A DNA stretch of 64,000 nucleotides from positions 3,100,001 to 3,164,000 of the forward strand of contig NZ_CP154262.1 in assembly GCF_039529835.1 (NCBI RefSeq), read 5' to 3'. Each line of letters starts with the position of its first letter. The first letter of the stretch is position 1. The DNA comes from Arthrobacter sp. TMP15 (GTDB lineage: Bacteria; Actinomycetota; Actinomycetes; Actinomycetales; Micrococcaceae). A program made the position numbers and the translations under genes. Under the pieces are notes generated by a model, which saw nothing but the letters and a program-made list of their open reading frames with translations, did not search any database and was not told the DNA's origin. Below, piece by piece: positions 48,054 through 58,129 of this stretch.

Positions 48054-49931
48054 CTATATTGTTATGCGCAGGAACTCAGCAAGTTTTCTCAGCAGCGGTG
48101 CTATGGGGCCAAGATCAACGGCCCCACTACCGCTTGCGTACTCTTCTGTGGCTGGCAGAAGGGCAGTAAGGGCGCGTTGCCCAGCCTTCGGGTGACCGGC
48201 CTCAATGGCGGCCAGCGCGATCAGGAACCATGAAACTTCGAGCAGTAAATCCTGCGGCGGTTCCGGAAAACCATCCAGGGCAGCCAGAGCCTCCTCATGG
48301 GGCCCTTTTCGAGCAAGCAGGAGGGGCCGAACCCATGGTTCGTAGGGTCCAAATTCTCCATCGGGCAATTCGTTTGCTGTCCGGATAGCTCGAGTCAAGG
48401 CTTCCAGCTCGGGTAGCCCAACCCTAAACCCTGGCATTTCTTGTCCTTCAGACGGGGGCGGACCAGCCACGAAGGTCCATCGAAACCATGAGGTGAAAAC
48501 GGAGGCAAGGGGGCGGTCAAAACGCGTTGCCAGTGCGTCAATACAGTCCGCTTCTTTTGCTGCGGCGTCAATGGTCCCAAGAGCGCAAAGTGCCTGCATC
48601 CTGATCAAGCGCCCCTCGATCTCGAAGGTTGGCAGCTCAGCCGCCACAGCTAGTGCAATGATCTCCGATCCCAGCACTTCGCGAACCCGTGCATACCCGG
48701 TTGTTTTGAAGGTCTGTAGATAGCGGGCGCTGAGCGCGAAGCAAAGAAGTGCAGGATCGCCCAGGCGTCGCGCGATTTCCTCAGCTTGAGCCGCTTCCTT
48801 GAGCCGCCCCGCTGTTCCGCGTGACTCCATAGCCACGGTGGCAAGAAGCCTTGCCCGTACACGCTCTGATGCCCCAGGCGGTAGTGCCGAGAGGGCGCCC
48901 AAAGCTGCCAAGGCGATCGAAGCGGATAAGGCTGGATCATCTGATCGGCTCCAGCTACCGGGAACATCGAATCCACCAATGACACGTGCGCTTAGTTCCG
49001 GGTCACCCAGTTGCTCAGCAGCCAAGATTGCGGACAAACGCTGTTCCCCGGCGAACTCTACCGAGCCGGAGGCAGCCAACAGTGGGAGGAGGACTGTCAG
49101 CGACTCGAGTTGGGACCGCGAACCTGTCCGCGCACTGGCAACAGCTGTGCGCACAAGGATCGAATCGTCCTCTATATCCAATGCGGGATCATGACACCTG
49201 ATGCTCCGCTCAAGCTCGGTCAAACGATCTCCTGGTTCCAGCCCAAGCCCCTCCAACAGGGTTGAACGGGCGTGGGTCAGAACGGCGATAGCATCACCTT
49301 GACGGTCCACGCGGTAGAGAGCCAGTGCCAGCAGCCGCCAGCCTTCCTCTCGCCAAGGATGCTCCACAACGTGAGCGTCGAGCAGGTTCAGGACCTCTTT
49401 GGGACGCCCCAGCTCAAGCCGTGCCTGTGCCAGCGCCTCGAGACCTGCCGCGCGAAGATGGGCAATCCGGGCTCGTTCATGCCTAGCCCACGGGCGTGCA
49501 CTGAACTCTTGGAAAGCTTCACCGTGCCAACGCTGCATTGCGGTACTCAACAACAATTCACGCGCCTCGGTGTTTAATCCAGGAGCGTCCGCAATTGCCT
49601 TCTCAGCACACCAGAGATCAACGGTGATTAGGCTGCTTGTCAGCGCATAGCCCTCACCTATTGTCACAATGATCGATGGCGGCATCCGGGGTGGGCGTTC
49701 GGGTTCTAAGATGCGCCGCAGTTCCCCAATGAAGGTGCGAACGGCGCCCACTGCTCCTGCCGGGGCGTCCTCCCACAGCTCCTCGATTAAACGGGCCGTG
49801 GACACCGTCCTGCCGCGCGCGGCCACCAAAATTCCGATGATCTCGCGATGTCGGGCTTTGGAAAGATGCAGGGAATGGTTCTGAATCTCCGCACGGATCG
49901 GGCCAAGGACACAGATTCCAAGCTTGTTCAC
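48054..49931 (-). CDS. BTAD/SARP-like transcriptional regulator
   Basis: A 625-aa protein. Residues about 1-95 form an OmpR-like winged helix (RHREIIGILVAARGRTVSTA; LIEELWEDAP), followed by a bacterial transcriptional activator domain (AMQRWHGEAF; GRPKEVLNLLDAHVVEHPWR; GLGLEPGDRLTELERSI, to about 250). The rest is helical and TPR-like, without a visible NB-ARC P-loop. Proteins of this build (AfsR/DnrI group) activate secondary metabolism or other operons. It is divergent from the SDR gene at 50069. Confidence 0.85.
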   Translation of the reverse strand: MNKLGICVLGPIRAEIQNHSLHLSKARHREIIGILVAARGRTVSTARLIEELWEDAPAGAVGAVRTFIGELRRILEPERPPRMPPSIIVTIGEGYALTSSLITVDLWCAEKAIADAPGLNTEARELLLSTAMQRWHGEAFQEFSARPWARHERARIAHLRAAGLEALAQARLELGRPKEVLNLLDAHVVEHPWREEGWRLLALALYRVDRQGDAIAVLTHARSTLLEGLGLEPGDRLTELERSIRCHDPALDIEDDSILVRTAVASARTGSRSQLESLTVLLPLLAASGSVEFAGEQRLSAILAAEQLGDPELSARVIGGFDVPGSWSRSDDPALSASIALAALGALSALPPGASERVRARLLATVAMESRGTAGRLKEAAQAEEIARRLGDPALLCFALSARYLQTFKTTGYARVREVLGSEIIALAVAAELPTFEIEGRLIRMQALCALGTIDAAAKEADCIDALATRFDRPLASVFTSWFRWTFVAGPPPSEGQEMPGFRVGLPELEALTRAIRTANELPDGEFGPYEPWVRPLLLARKGPHEEALAALDGFPEPPQDLLLEVSWFLIALAAIEAGHPKAGQRALTALLPATEEYASGSGAVDLGPIAPLLRKLAEFLRITI

Positions 49932-50068
49932 CGACCCAGTCTAGTTCGCAGCCGCAACCCGCTGATCGTGGGCTGATCCATGTATGGAATTCTCGCTTTG
50001 AACCCGTGTTGGAATTACCTGCACGGAAAGAGGCAGCCGTTTTAGCGTGCGCCGGAAATGAGAAAATT

Positions 50069-50860
50069 ATGGATCTGCAGCTCAAGGGGAAAAAGGCATT
50101 CATCAGCGGCTCGAGCCAAGGAATTGGTTATGCCATCGCCCAGGCTTTGGCCGCAGAGGGTGTTGACGTCACACTGAACGGCCGTGATGGCGCAAAGCTA
50201 TCCGCGGCGGTTGATGCGCTGCGGCAGGAAGTACCTGCGGTGACTGTGGGCGGTATTGCAGCTGACTTCACTGATCCCGAACAAGTGGACAGGCTGTGTG
50301 CCGAACTCGCCGACGTTGACATTCTTATCAACAACGTTGGAATCTTTGAGTTGAAGTCGTTTGAAACAATTTCTTCCGCCGACTGGCAGCTGTATTTTGA
50401 TGTGAACGTGCTCAGCGGGGTGCGACTTGCCCAGCACGTCCTGCCTGTCATGCTGGCGCGCGGGTGGGGCCGGATCATTTTCGTCAATAGTGAGTCCGCC
50501 GTCAATGTGCCGGCTGAAATGATCCACTACGGCGCCTCCAAGGCCGCCATGCTGGCGGTTGGAAATGGTTTGGCAAAACTCACTCGCGGCACGGCAGTGA
50601 CAGTGAACACGGTACTGGGCGGCCCCACATACTCCGATGGCGTTGCACAAACCGTCCAGGAGCTTGCACAACAATCAGCCATGCCGGTCATGGACATGAA
50701 AAAAGCGATTATCGCAACAAATCAAACCTCCTTACTGGAGCGCTTCATCGAGCCAGGTGAGATCGCGGACATGGTCACTTTTTTGGCCAGCCCCAACGCA
50801 TCGGCAACCAACGGCGCCGCGGTACGGGTGGATGGGGGTGTGCTGACAACTCTGCTCTAA
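50069..50860 (+). CDS. SDR-family oxidoreductase
   Basis: A 264-aa short-chain dehydrogenase/reductase. The cofactor motif is ISGSSQGIG (T-G-x3-G-x-G with Ser for Thr), the NNVG motif is present (LINNVGIFEL), and the active site has Ser (VNSESAV) and Y-x3-K as YGASKAA. The ATG at 50069 starts just before the first strand; the frame extends 21 codons upstream without SDR likeness. It is divergent from the BTAD regulator, which may control it. Substrate unknown. Confidence 0.88.
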   Translation: MDLQLKGKKAFISGSSQGIGYAIAQALAAEGVDVTLNGRDGAKLSAAVDALRQEVPAVTVGGIAADFTDPEQVDRLCAELADVDILINNVGIFELKSFETISSADWQLYFDVNVLSGVRLAQHVLPVMLARGWGRIIFVNSESAVNVPAEMIHYGASKAAMLAVGNGLAKLTRGTAVTVNTVLGGPTYSDGVAQTVQELAQQSAMPVMDMKKAIIATNQTSLLERFIEPGEIADMVTFLASPNASATNGAAVRVDGGVLTTLL

Positions 50861-50966
50861 TGCTCTGCGGCTTCACAATGGTCCCGAAACTGGCTGAGCG
50901 GCAGGTGCTAAAATTTTCTTTTAGCTCAACTGACGAATATAAGCTCAGGCGGATAGGAGTGCTCAC

Positions 50967-51422
50967 ATGGTGTTCGGCACCATCAAGTACTGGTTTCGCA
51001 AAGACACTCTCGGACAGATCCTCCGCGATGACGCCGTCACCACGGCGCACGCAGCTGCCATTGCCAGGGGTGAATCGCGAATCCTCGCCTCCGGCAAGGA
51101 CGGCAACCTCTTCAGCTATAAATTAGAGGAATATGGTGCCGAGCGAAACTCGCGGATGCCCATCACCTCAGTGGTGGGGCATATTGCCTGGACAGGGATG
51201 TGGGCCATTATCACTGCTGGATTATTAGGAACATCCGTTGTTCTTTTAGTCTCCAGTGGCGCCCGCATGCCTGTCGGCTCCGAGTGGATCGGCGTGCTCG
51301 TTATGACAGTGCTGGTGCTGCTTTTTGGCCTATTTTTCGTCGATGGGCTTCGGGACCTTCTCAAAGAGATCAAGGCAGCCAAGCTACGCAGACTCCGCGG
51401 CATTCCACGCCCCATCGACTAG
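50967..51422 (+). CDS. Small membrane protein of unknown function
   Basis: A 151-aa protein with a soluble N-terminal half and two membrane helices (about residues 73-95, HIAWTGMWAIITAGLLGTSV onwards, and 108-130, GVLVMTVLVLLFGLFFVDGL), then a basic Arg/Lys tail. AGGAG lies 8 bp before the ATG. It stands alone between the SDR gene and asd. No family recognised. Confidence 0.72.
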   Translation: MVFGTIKYWFRKDTLGQILRDDAVTTAHAAAIARGESRILASGKDGNLFSYKLEEYGAERNSRMPITSVVGHIAWTGMWAIITAGLLGTSVVLLVSSGARMPVGSEWIGVLVMTVLVLLFGLFFVDGLRDLLKEIKAAKLRRLRGIPRPID

Positions 51423-51429
51423 CTCGCGA

Positions 51430-51475
51430 CGCCCCACAGAACAGGCGCCCCACAGAACAGGCGCCCCAGAGCAGT
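51430..51475. repeat. 16-bp tandem repeat (CGCCCCACAGAACAGG), about 2.8 copies
   Basis: Two exact copies (51430-51445, 51446-51461) and a degenerate third, just after the preceding gene's stop and 107 bp before asd. No coding role. Confidence 0.85.
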
Positions 51476-51581
51476 CACCCAAGAACAGTCGCACGCCCGC
51501 ACAAGTTACCTCACGGCGTCGTACTTGTTCATCCAGTGAACTGACTTCAGCCAATTTGCCCCTCCCGACTAAACTGGCACT

Positions 51582-52718
51582 ATGACCAATAACAGTGTTC
51601 CTTCCGTCGGCCTGGTTGGCTGGCGTGGCATGGTCGGCTCCGTTCTGCTGCAGCGCATGCAGGACGAGGGCGACTTCAGCGATATCAACCCCGTCTTCTT
51701 CTCAACTTCCAATGCTGGCGGTGACGCCCCCACCATTGCCGGAGCCGGCGATGCCGGCAAACTCGAAGACGGCTTTGACATTGACACTTTGGCCAAACTT
51801 CCCATTATTGTCACCGCTCAGGGCGGTGACTACACCCAGCGCGTGCATAGTGAACTACGCAACCGCGGCTGGGATGGATTGTGGATGGACGCCGCGTCAA
51901 CACTGCGCATGAACGAGCAGTCCATCATTGTTCTGGACCCCATCAACCGCGAAGCCATCGATGCCGGCCTGGCTAACGGCACCAAGGATTTCGTGGGCGG
52001 GAACTGCACTGTCTCTTGCATGCTCATGGGCTTGGGCGGACTATTCAAAAACAACCTGGTCGAATGGGGCACAGCCATGACCTACCAGGCTGCTTCAGGT
52101 GGCGGGGCACGCCATATGCGTGAGCTTTTAAACCAGTTCGGTACGCTCAATTCCGAGGTCTCCAGCGAGTTGAACAGCCCGGCCTCGGCCATCTTGGACA
52201 TTGACCGCAAAGTCCTTGCACACCAGCGCGAGGGAATAGATTCCAGCCAGTTCGGCGTTCCCTTAGCCGGCTCCCTCATCCCCTGGATCGACGCCGATTT
52301 GGGCAATGGCCAGTCACGGGAGGAATGGAAGGCCGGTGTTGAAACCAATAAGATTCTTGGCACTTCGGCGAGCAACAAGGTCATTATGGACGGGCTGTGT
52401 GTGCGCATTGGCGCCATGCGTTCCCACTCACAGGCACTGACCTTAAAGCTTCGGGAGGATCTCCCCGTAGCGGAGATTGAGTCGCTGCTCGCTAATGATA
52501 ATCAGTGGGCCAAGGTGGTACCCAATACCAAGGAAGCCTCCATGGCGGATCTGACCCCGGTGGCTGCTTCCGGCACGTTGGATGTGCCCGTGGGCCGTAT
52601 CCGCAAGTTGGAGATGGGCCCTGAGTACATCAGCGCGTTCACCGTGGGCGACCAGCTGCTCTGGGGTGCCGCAGAACCGTTGCGCCGCATGCTCAAGATC
52701 GCCATCGGCACTCTATAG
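51582..52718 (+). CDS. asd: Aspartate-semialdehyde dehydrogenase, enterobacterial type
   Basis: Asd (378 aa) reduces aspartyl phosphate in the lysine, threonine and methionine pathway. It closely resembles the E. coli enzyme: [16 protein letters not shown] at the NADP site, [18 protein letters not shown] with the catalytic Cys142, [16 protein letters not shown], and [20 protein letters not shown]-like end. Most Actinobacteria carry a different Asd subfamily beside lysC, so this form may be horizontally acquired or a second copy. It is a single gene here, not next to an aspartokinase. Confidence 0.95.
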   Translation: MTNNSVPSVGLVGWRGMVGSVLLQRMQDEGDFSDINPVFFSTSNAGGDAPTIAGAGDAGKLEDGFDIDTLAKLPIIVTAQGGDYTQRVHSELRNRGWDGLWMDAASTLRMNEQSIIVLDPINREAIDAGLANGTKDFVGGNCTVSCMLMGLGGLFKNNLVEWGTAMTYQAASGGGARHMRELLNQFGTLNSEVSSELNSPASAILDIDRKVLAHQREGIDSSQFGVPLAGSLIPWIDADLGNGQSREEWKAGVETNKILGTSASNKVIMDGLCVRIGAMRSHSQALTLKLREDLPVAEIESLLANDNQWAKVVPNTKEASMADLTPVAASGTLDVPVGRIRKLEMGPEYISAFTVGDQLLWGAAEPLRRMLKIAIGTL

Positions 52719-52746
52719 CTGGTAGCTAGCCAGTTTTCACTCTGGT

Positions 52747-53889
52747 CTAGGCGCCACTGCCGAACAAGAAAGCGCTATAGTTTGCCGCTGATTTGGCCAG
52801 GGTCTTCTGCTGCGCCGGGCTGATCTGTATAAACAGTTCTGGAAGTACGACGCCGGCCACTTGCCTTTCTTTCCTCTTGGCACCTTGCGCTTTGCGCCAG
52901 GTGCCAACAACCTGTCCCCCAGCTACGATGGTGGCCTTGAACATGCCGTTGTTCCCTGGCACGGTCAGCGGAGCGTGGTGCGGAGCAAGCGCTGCGCTGC
53001 GGTCTGTGTATCCCAGCAGGTATTCATCAAAGCCCGGCAGCAGCAGTACGGAGCTGTTCCCGGGCAGCCGGCCCCCGGCCAGTTCAGCCGTTTCCGGTGC
53101 CAGCCAATAAGTGGTGCCGTTGCATTCTAAGGTAGTGAGCTGGTTGGCGATTTGGGCCAGTGCCGTGTTGATATCTTTGCGGGTTAGTTTGCTCCACCAC
53201 TGGAAATCCTTGATAGTGGCGGGGCCGTGGCCGCGAAAATAGCGCAGTGCCAATTCAGCCAGAGCCTGATCCCTTTCCAGATTCCTTGGTTTTTTGATCC
53301 ACATTTGCGAGCTAACAAAGAACTGGGTAGTTCCCTTGCCCACAGCAGTGCTGACCGGACCTTGCACCAGGGTCCCTTGGATGCACAACCTCCACAGGAG
53401 ATGAATGCCACGCTGCGCAGATGTGCCTTGGCCTGCCTGCTCGAAGGCGGCAAACAGTTCCAGGCGGCTGGCTCGTCCGCCAGAGTTATCCAACAGTCCC
53501 AAGGCCAGCTGGCGCACCGACTGAAGATCCGCCGTCGTAATTTCCAACTGTCTATGCCGACCCGCCATGGCAGCGAGCATCCGCTCCCCTGTCAGGGAGA
53601 GTATCCAGCCAAGGTCTTCGGCGGCGCACACATGCAGGGTACCGCGCAGGGGCCAGGACCTCACCAGCTCTCCGCCGTTGAACGCCGCCTCAATATCCGT
53701 CCGGGTACTCCCGGGTGAGCGCAACCCTATTGACCACAGTGCCCCGGGTAAGTCCTGGCCCTGCAGCGCTGTCAGGGAACGCACAACGTCCACCGGCCCC
53801 GGGCTGGGACAAGTGGACGTTGAGGGAATAATTCCCAAGCTGGCAAGTCGCAGCTTGGCAAGGATTGCTGGTGTGGCCTTTACACTCAT
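52747..53889 (-). CDS. Winged-helix (HTH_42) protein, AlkZ-like
   Basis: A 380-aa protein of the winged helix DNA-binding (DUF1006/HTH_42) family, which includes the DNA glycosylases AlkZ and AlkX (YcaQ) that unhook crosslinks or remove alkylated bases. The marker segment is LTALQGQDLPGALWSIGLR with the Q-x-Q pair at the predicted active site, and LRGTLHVCAAEDLGWIL follows. Its C-terminal part has VLLLPGFDEYLLGYTDRSAA, also typical of this family. Function in DNA repair is inferred from the family, and many members are uncharacterised. Confidence 0.85.
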   Translation of the reverse strand: MSVKATPAILAKLRLASLGIIPSTSTCPSPGPVDVVRSLTALQGQDLPGALWSIGLRSPGSTRTDIEAAFNGGELVRSWPLRGTLHVCAAEDLGWILSLTGERMLAAMAGRHRQLEITTADLQSVRQLALGLLDNSGGRASRLELFAAFEQAGQGTSAQRGIHLLWRLCIQGTLVQGPVSTAVGKGTTQFFVSSQMWIKKPRNLERDQALAELALRYFRGHGPATIKDFQWWSKLTRKDINTALAQIANQLTTLECNGTTYWLAPETAELAGGRLPGNSSVLLLPGFDEYLLGYTDRSAALAPHHAPLTVPGNNGMFKATIVAGGQVVGTWRKAQGAKRKERQVAGVVLPELFIQISPAQQKTLAKSAANYSAFLFGSGA

Positions 53890-53943
53890 TCGCCTAATCT
53901 ACGGGCTGGCGAAGCATCTGGCACCCCCGCTGGTGAGCAGAAG

Positions 53944-55068
53944 TTACCGGGCGCTTCGCATATTTGCCGTGATGGGGCATTCAAAGGGGTCACGCTGGCC
54001 AAGACCAACACGGTTGAGGTAACGCATCACGATCATGTATGACTGTCCCAGCGTGGTCTCTGTGTAAGTGATATTCCGCTCTGCACAGTACTCGCGCACC
54101 ATGGGCTGGACAGCCTTCAGGTTCTTGGAGGACATCGTGGGGAAGAGGTGATGCTCAATCTGGTAATTCAAACCGCCCATGCCGGCATCAACCCACCAAC
54201 CACCGGTGATGTTACGGCTCATGAGGGTCTGGCGGCGCATGAAGTCGATCTTGACGTCTTTGGGGACCAGCGGCATGCCCTTGTGGTTCGGGGCAAAGGA
54301 GCCGCCCATGTACAAACCAAGGGCCATAACCTGTACAACGATGAAGGCAATGCCAATGCCCCAACCAAGGAACCATACGGTGAACGCAGGCATGACCACC
54401 AGACGGAAAACGAGCATTGCGATCTCGGCACCACGTTCCGGCATGACCTGCTTGCGGTCCAGCACACGCCGCACTGCTGCGATGTGCAGATCAAGAGCAG
54501 CCAGCGTCAGCAGCGGGAAGAAGAATGCGCCCTGACGGCGGGCGAACCACTTGGCAAAGCCGGTGCGCTTGGCAGCATTTTCCGGATCAAACACCAGAGC
54601 GCCCGGATCAATATCGCCATCCACGCCAATCTTGTTCGGGTTCAGGTGGTGCTTGCCGTGCTTGTTCATCCACCAGCCATACGACAAGCCCACGAACAAG
54701 TTACCGGCGATCCGGGCAAGCCATGCGTTTTTCTTCGCCGAAGCAAACACCTGACGGTGCGCGGCATCATGGGAAATGAAAGCGGTCTGTGTGCACATGA
54801 ACGCCAACAGGACAGCCGTCACCATCTGCCACCAGCTCTGCCCCAACGTCAGGAACAACGCCAAGACCGCCAAATATCCGATTCCCTGGCGAATGAACCT
54901 GCCCACGTACCACTTAATGTCTCGCTCCATGAGACCAACCGCGCGAACCTGCTCGCAAAGCTGGATGAAATCCGTGACTTGGCGATCCCGTGCCGGGCGC
55001 TTGCGCGCAGGCTTGATGACTGGTGCGCCGTCCAACGCTTCGATGGTGTCAAGTGTTGCAGATGACAT
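53944..55068 (-). CDS. Membrane fatty acid desaturase
   Basis: A 374-aa membrane di-iron enzyme that introduces a double bond into acyl chains. The three histidine boxes are HDAAH (His100, His104), HGKHH (His137, 140, 141) and QIEHH near residue 318. About four membrane helices surround them. The layout is that of acyl-lipid or acyl-CoA delta-desaturases related to mycobacterial and cyanobacterial enzymes. Such enzymes keep membranes fluid at low temperature. ATG at 55066-55068. Confidence 0.92.
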   Translation of the reverse strand: MSSATLDTIEALDGAPVIKPARKRPARDRQVTDFIQLCEQVRAVGLMERDIKWYVGRFIRQGIGYLAVLALFLTLGQSWWQMVTAVLLAFMCTQTAFISHDAAHRQVFASAKKNAWLARIAGNLFVGLSYGWWMNKHGKHHLNPNKIGVDGDIDPGALVFDPENAAKRTGFAKWFARRQGAFFFPLLTLAALDLHIAAVRRVLDRKQVMPERGAEIAMLVFRLVVMPAFTVWFLGWGIGIAFIVVQVMALGLYMGGSFAPNHKGMPLVPKDVKIDFMRRQTLMSRNITGGWWVDAGMGGLNYQIEHHLFPTMSSKNLKAVQPMVREYCAERNITYTETTLGQSYMIVMRYLNRVGLGQRDPFECPITANMRSAR

Positions 55069-55253
55069 TGTGCTCCTCTTGCTGTCTCACGGATGCCCAA
55101 TCATCACGTCAACGAAAAAGTTCTAATCTAGCTTCTACGTTACGCAAGGAGGCGGTAGCACACATCACTCCCCAGTGCCATTTTACCCCCCTACCCGGGT
55201 ATGGTCTGAGCCAACGAACCGCTATATCCCTTCGAGGCAAGCTCAGCTGAGCG

Positions 55254-56339
55254 TTAGAGCGAGCACCCCACCAGCACCGGTTCCGGCTCCAGGACAATAC
55301 CAAATTGACGTACGACGCCGTCGCGCACCTCCCGGGCAATCGCCAGGATATCGGCGGCACTGGCCCCGCCACGATTCGTGATTGCCAGGGTGTGCTTGGT
55401 GGACAAGGACGCCCGTGCCGGAGTTTGCGCCCCATGATCTGCACCCTCCCCTTCACCGGCAAGACCGAAGCCTTTGGAAAAGCCGGCCTGCTCAATGAGC
55501 CAAGCGGCGCTGAGCTTCACCAGCTCCCCTGCCGTCCAGCGCGGCGCGTCTGTTGGCAGCGTGTTGGCCACCTCTTCTGTCACCAGTGGGTTGGTGAAGA
55601 ACGAACCGGTGGAAAAAGTGTCACGATCCTCTGCATCCAGCACCATTCCTTTAGAGGCCCGCAGGGCCAGGACAGTGTTGCGGACCTCCAGGGAATTGGC
55701 GCGCTTGCCTATCTCAACGTCAAGGCGGCGGGCAAGTTCCGAATATTTGATGGGAGCGCTCATCCGGCCAAGAAGCAGCTGAAACTCAACTGTTAGGACC
55801 ACGTACCGTGGGGAGCCGTTGACTGTGGTGGCTTTCAGCAGTGAATCACGATACCCGAATTTTAGCTCGTGGTTGGTGAAGGTCTGGACAGCGCATTCTT
55901 TCCTGTCCCAAACCCGCACGGCCGCAATGCTTTGGCCAACTTCGCAACCGTAGGCACCCACATTTTGGACGGGGGTGGCGCCGGTGCTGCCAGGAATCCC
56001 GGACAGCGCTTCAATTCCACTCCAGGCGTGCAGCACGCTTTGGTGCACAAAGTCGTCCCAGTCGTGCCCTGCCTGGACAACCACAGAAGCACCACCACAG
56101 GTGTCTTGGGAGTTTGCTGCGTAACCTTGGCTGGCGATTTTCAAGACAGTTCCAGCAAAGCCGTCATCACACACAACCAAGTTGGAGCCACCGCCAAGAA
56201 CCAGTAGCGCCTCCCCGGCATCGTCGGCTGCTTTGACGGCGGCAATGATCTGGGCCTCGGTGGTGGCAACCACGTACGTGTGTGCCGGCCCGCCCACCTC
56301 AAGGGTTGTCAGGGAAGAAAGATACTTTTGCGCATTCAC
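55254..56339 (-). CDS. murB: UDP-N-acetylenolpyruvoylglucosamine reductase
   Basis: MurB (361 aa) reduces UDP-GlcNAc-enolpyruvate to UDP-MurNAc in peptidoglycan synthesis, using FAD. FAD-binding parts: LVLGGGSNLVVCDDGFAGTV and GIPGSTGATPVQNVGAYGCEV. The catalytic serine is in SFFTNPLV (TGSFFTNP) and the final HTLAITNRGGASAADILAIA with the catalytic Glu in LEPEPVLVG is standard. GTG start. It lies 9 bp after the MFS gene in a run of coupled genes beginning with the MaoC pair. Confidence 0.96.
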   Translation of the reverse strand: MNAQKYLSSLTTLEVGGPAHTYVVATTEAQIIAAVKAADDAGEALLVLGGGSNLVVCDDGFAGTVLKIASQGYAANSQDTCGGASVVVQAGHDWDDFVHQSVLHAWSGIEALSGIPGSTGATPVQNVGAYGCEVGQSIAAVRVWDRKECAVQTFTNHELKFGYRDSLLKATTVNGSPRYVVLTVEFQLLLGRMSAPIKYSELARRLDVEIGKRANSLEVRNTVLALRASKGMVLDAEDRDTFSTGSFFTNPLVTEEVANTLPTDAPRWTAGELVKLSAAWLIEQAGFSKGFGLAGEGEGADHGAQTPARASLSTKHTLAITNRGGASAADILAIAREVRDGVVRQFGIVLEPEPVLVGCSL

Positions 56340-56348
56340 AAATCCACA

Positions 56349-57692
56349 CTATCCCTTGCGAGCATCGTCACCGATTTTTTCAGTACTTTCCGGGCTTTCT
56401 AAGTCATTTGATTTCCGCACTACGGGCGTGAGGAAGAAAGCCACCACCAGCATGAGAAGTACGGCCAGCAGGGAATGCAGCACCCCAACATGTTCGGCAA
56501 GCAGGCCCAGTAGCGGCGGACCGCCAAGGAACGCTCCATAGCCCACCGTGGAAACTACTGAAACACGGGCGGCAGCATGCACAGGGTCATCGGAGGCTGC
56601 TGACATGGCAACGGGGAAACCCAGCGCAGAGCCCAAGCCCCACAACACGAGGGCTGCCAACGCAACCTGGGCCGATGGTGCAAACACAAACATGGCCAGG
56701 CCGAGCACGGCGAGGGCCGCCCCGACGCGCAGTACCAGAACCCGGCCGTACTTATCCAAAACCACTGTTCCGACAAAACGGCCAATGGTCATGGCAGAAA
56801 CAAAAATACCGTATCCAATCGCACCAATGGCCGCGGTGGACTCGTAACCATCAACCATGGCCAGCGCCACCCAGTCACCGGCAGCACCTTCTGCCAAGCC
56901 AAGTCCAAGCACCAACGCGCCTAGCATCAGTGTGCGGGGGTCACGCCAAGCAGCTGCGATCTTGGCTTTGCCGTCTGCCTTGGCGTCATTTACTTTGGTC
57001 TTGCCACTATTTTTAACAACGACGCCGAAATCAGATGTGCTGGCCGTGATGATGGGGATAGGCCCGGTACCTGGCACAGCGCTTGAGCTCACAACGTTCA
57101 CCGCAATTGCGCCGGTGGGGGTGAGTTTGTCCGCTTGATAATGGGTGGTGCCCTTGACAACTGCCAGACAGACCATGGCGGCAATCACTGACAGGTGGAT
57201 GGCTACCGGGAGATGCATAGAAGCAGCCAACGCACCCACGCCCGCTCCGGCCACTGTGCCAATGCTGAATGAGCCATGCAACCGCGGCATGATGTGCCGC
57301 CCCAGTGCACGTTCAACCGCAGCCCCTTCAATGTTGGAGGCTGTGTTCCAACTCGCGGTGCCGAGGCCAACAATGATCAGTCCGGCACCCACCACAAGGG
57401 TTTGTGAGAACACCGAGGCGCCTAAGCCCACCACCACGATTCCAACGGTTTGGATGATGACACCGAACTGAGACGTCAATTTAGAGCCAAGACGCAGCAC
57501 TATCAGCCCGGAAGCCGCCACGGAGACAAATGAGCCCAGTGACATGCACAGCAGCATCAGCCCCACTTCACCCGGGGTCAGGGAAAGGTCGTCGCGAATG
57601 GCAGGAATACGAGATACCCAGGTGGCAAAAACCAATCCGGAACCGGCGTAAGCAGTGAGCACACCGTTACGCCAGGCACTGACTTGGTTCAC
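56349..57692 (-). CDS. MFS transporter (12-helix, FucP/YbjJ-like)
   Basis: A 447-aa major facilitator, about 12 helices. TWVSRIPAIRDDLSLTPGEV at the N-terminus resembles the YbjJ group, and RFVGTVVLDKYGRVLVLRV is the mid-loop motif. A hydrophilic central loop of about 50 residues holds no known motif. The GTG start overlaps the stop of the MaoC gene by 4 bp, and murB follows 9 bp later. Substrate unknown. Confidence 0.85.
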   Translation of the reverse strand: MNQVSAWRNGVLTAYAGSGLVFATWVSRIPAIRDDLSLTPGEVGLMLLCMSLGSFVSVAASGLIVLRLGSKLTSQFGVIIQTVGIVVVGLGASVFSQTLVVGAGLIIVGLGTASWNTASNIEGAAVERALGRHIMPRLHGSFSIGTVAGAGVGALAASMHLPVAIHLSVIAAMVCLAVVKGTTHYQADKLTPTGAIAVNVVSSSAVPGTGPIPIITASTSDFGVVVKNSGKTKVNDAKADGKAKIAAAWRDPRTLMLGALVLGLGLAEGAAGDWVALAMVDGYESTAAIGAIGYGIFVSAMTIGRFVGTVVLDKYGRVLVLRVGAALAVLGLAMFVFAPSAQVALAALVLWGLGSALGFPVAMSAASDDPVHAAARVSVVSTVGYGAFLGGPPLLGLLAEHVGVLHSLLAVLLMLVVAFFLTPVVRKSNDLESPESTEKIGDDARKG

Positions 57693-58129
57693 GCTAAGCG
57701 CACGGTGGCTTGCGCCTTGACCAAAACTTTCGCTCCGCCTAAGGTGACAGCCAGATCGATCCGGACCGTCCCGGCGTCGGAATCTACAGCACCTACAACA
57801 CCCACCACCTCAACAACGGCCCCGGGAAGCTCATCCAGATCGGCAACAGGGACAGGCTTCGTGAAACGCGTGCCATAAGAGAGGATCGCGGCCGGATCGC
57901 CCACCCAGTCGGTCACTAATTGCACAACTGCCCCCATAGTGAACATGCCGTGCGCAATCACACCGGGCAGTTCAACCTCACGCGCAAACCGATCGTTCCA
58001 ATGGATGGGGTTAAAGTCTCCCGAGGCTCCGGCGTACTTGATCAAATCTGCTCTGGAGATCTCAAGGCTCCGTGCACCAATTTCGGTGCCCACCGGAAAA
58101 TCTGCAATGTTCAATGCTGAATGAGTCAT
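57689..58129 (-). CDS. MaoC-type hydratase, HadB-like
   Basis: A 146-aa hot-dog-fold protein. The hydratase-2 signature with catalytic Asp and His is present: GDFNPIHWNDRFAREV, then GVIAHGMFTMG. It would hydrate or dehydrate 3-hydroxyacyl thioesters. Its start overlaps the partner gene stop by one base and its stop overlaps the MFS start by 4 bp. With its partner it resembles the mycobacterial HadA-HadB heterodimer of fatty acid synthesis. Confidence 0.88.
   Translation of the reverse strand: MTHSALNIADFPVGTEIGARSLEISRADLIKYAGASGDFNPIHWNDRFAREVELPGVIAHGMFTMGAVVQLVTDWVGDPAAILSYGTRFTKPVPVADLDELPGAVVEVVGVVGAVDSDAGTVRIDLAVTLGGAKVLVKAQATVRLA

Noticed and set aside
54148-55065. 305-codon plus-strand ORF opposite the desaturase
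   Set aside because: Shadow of the desaturase, which has all three histidine boxes.
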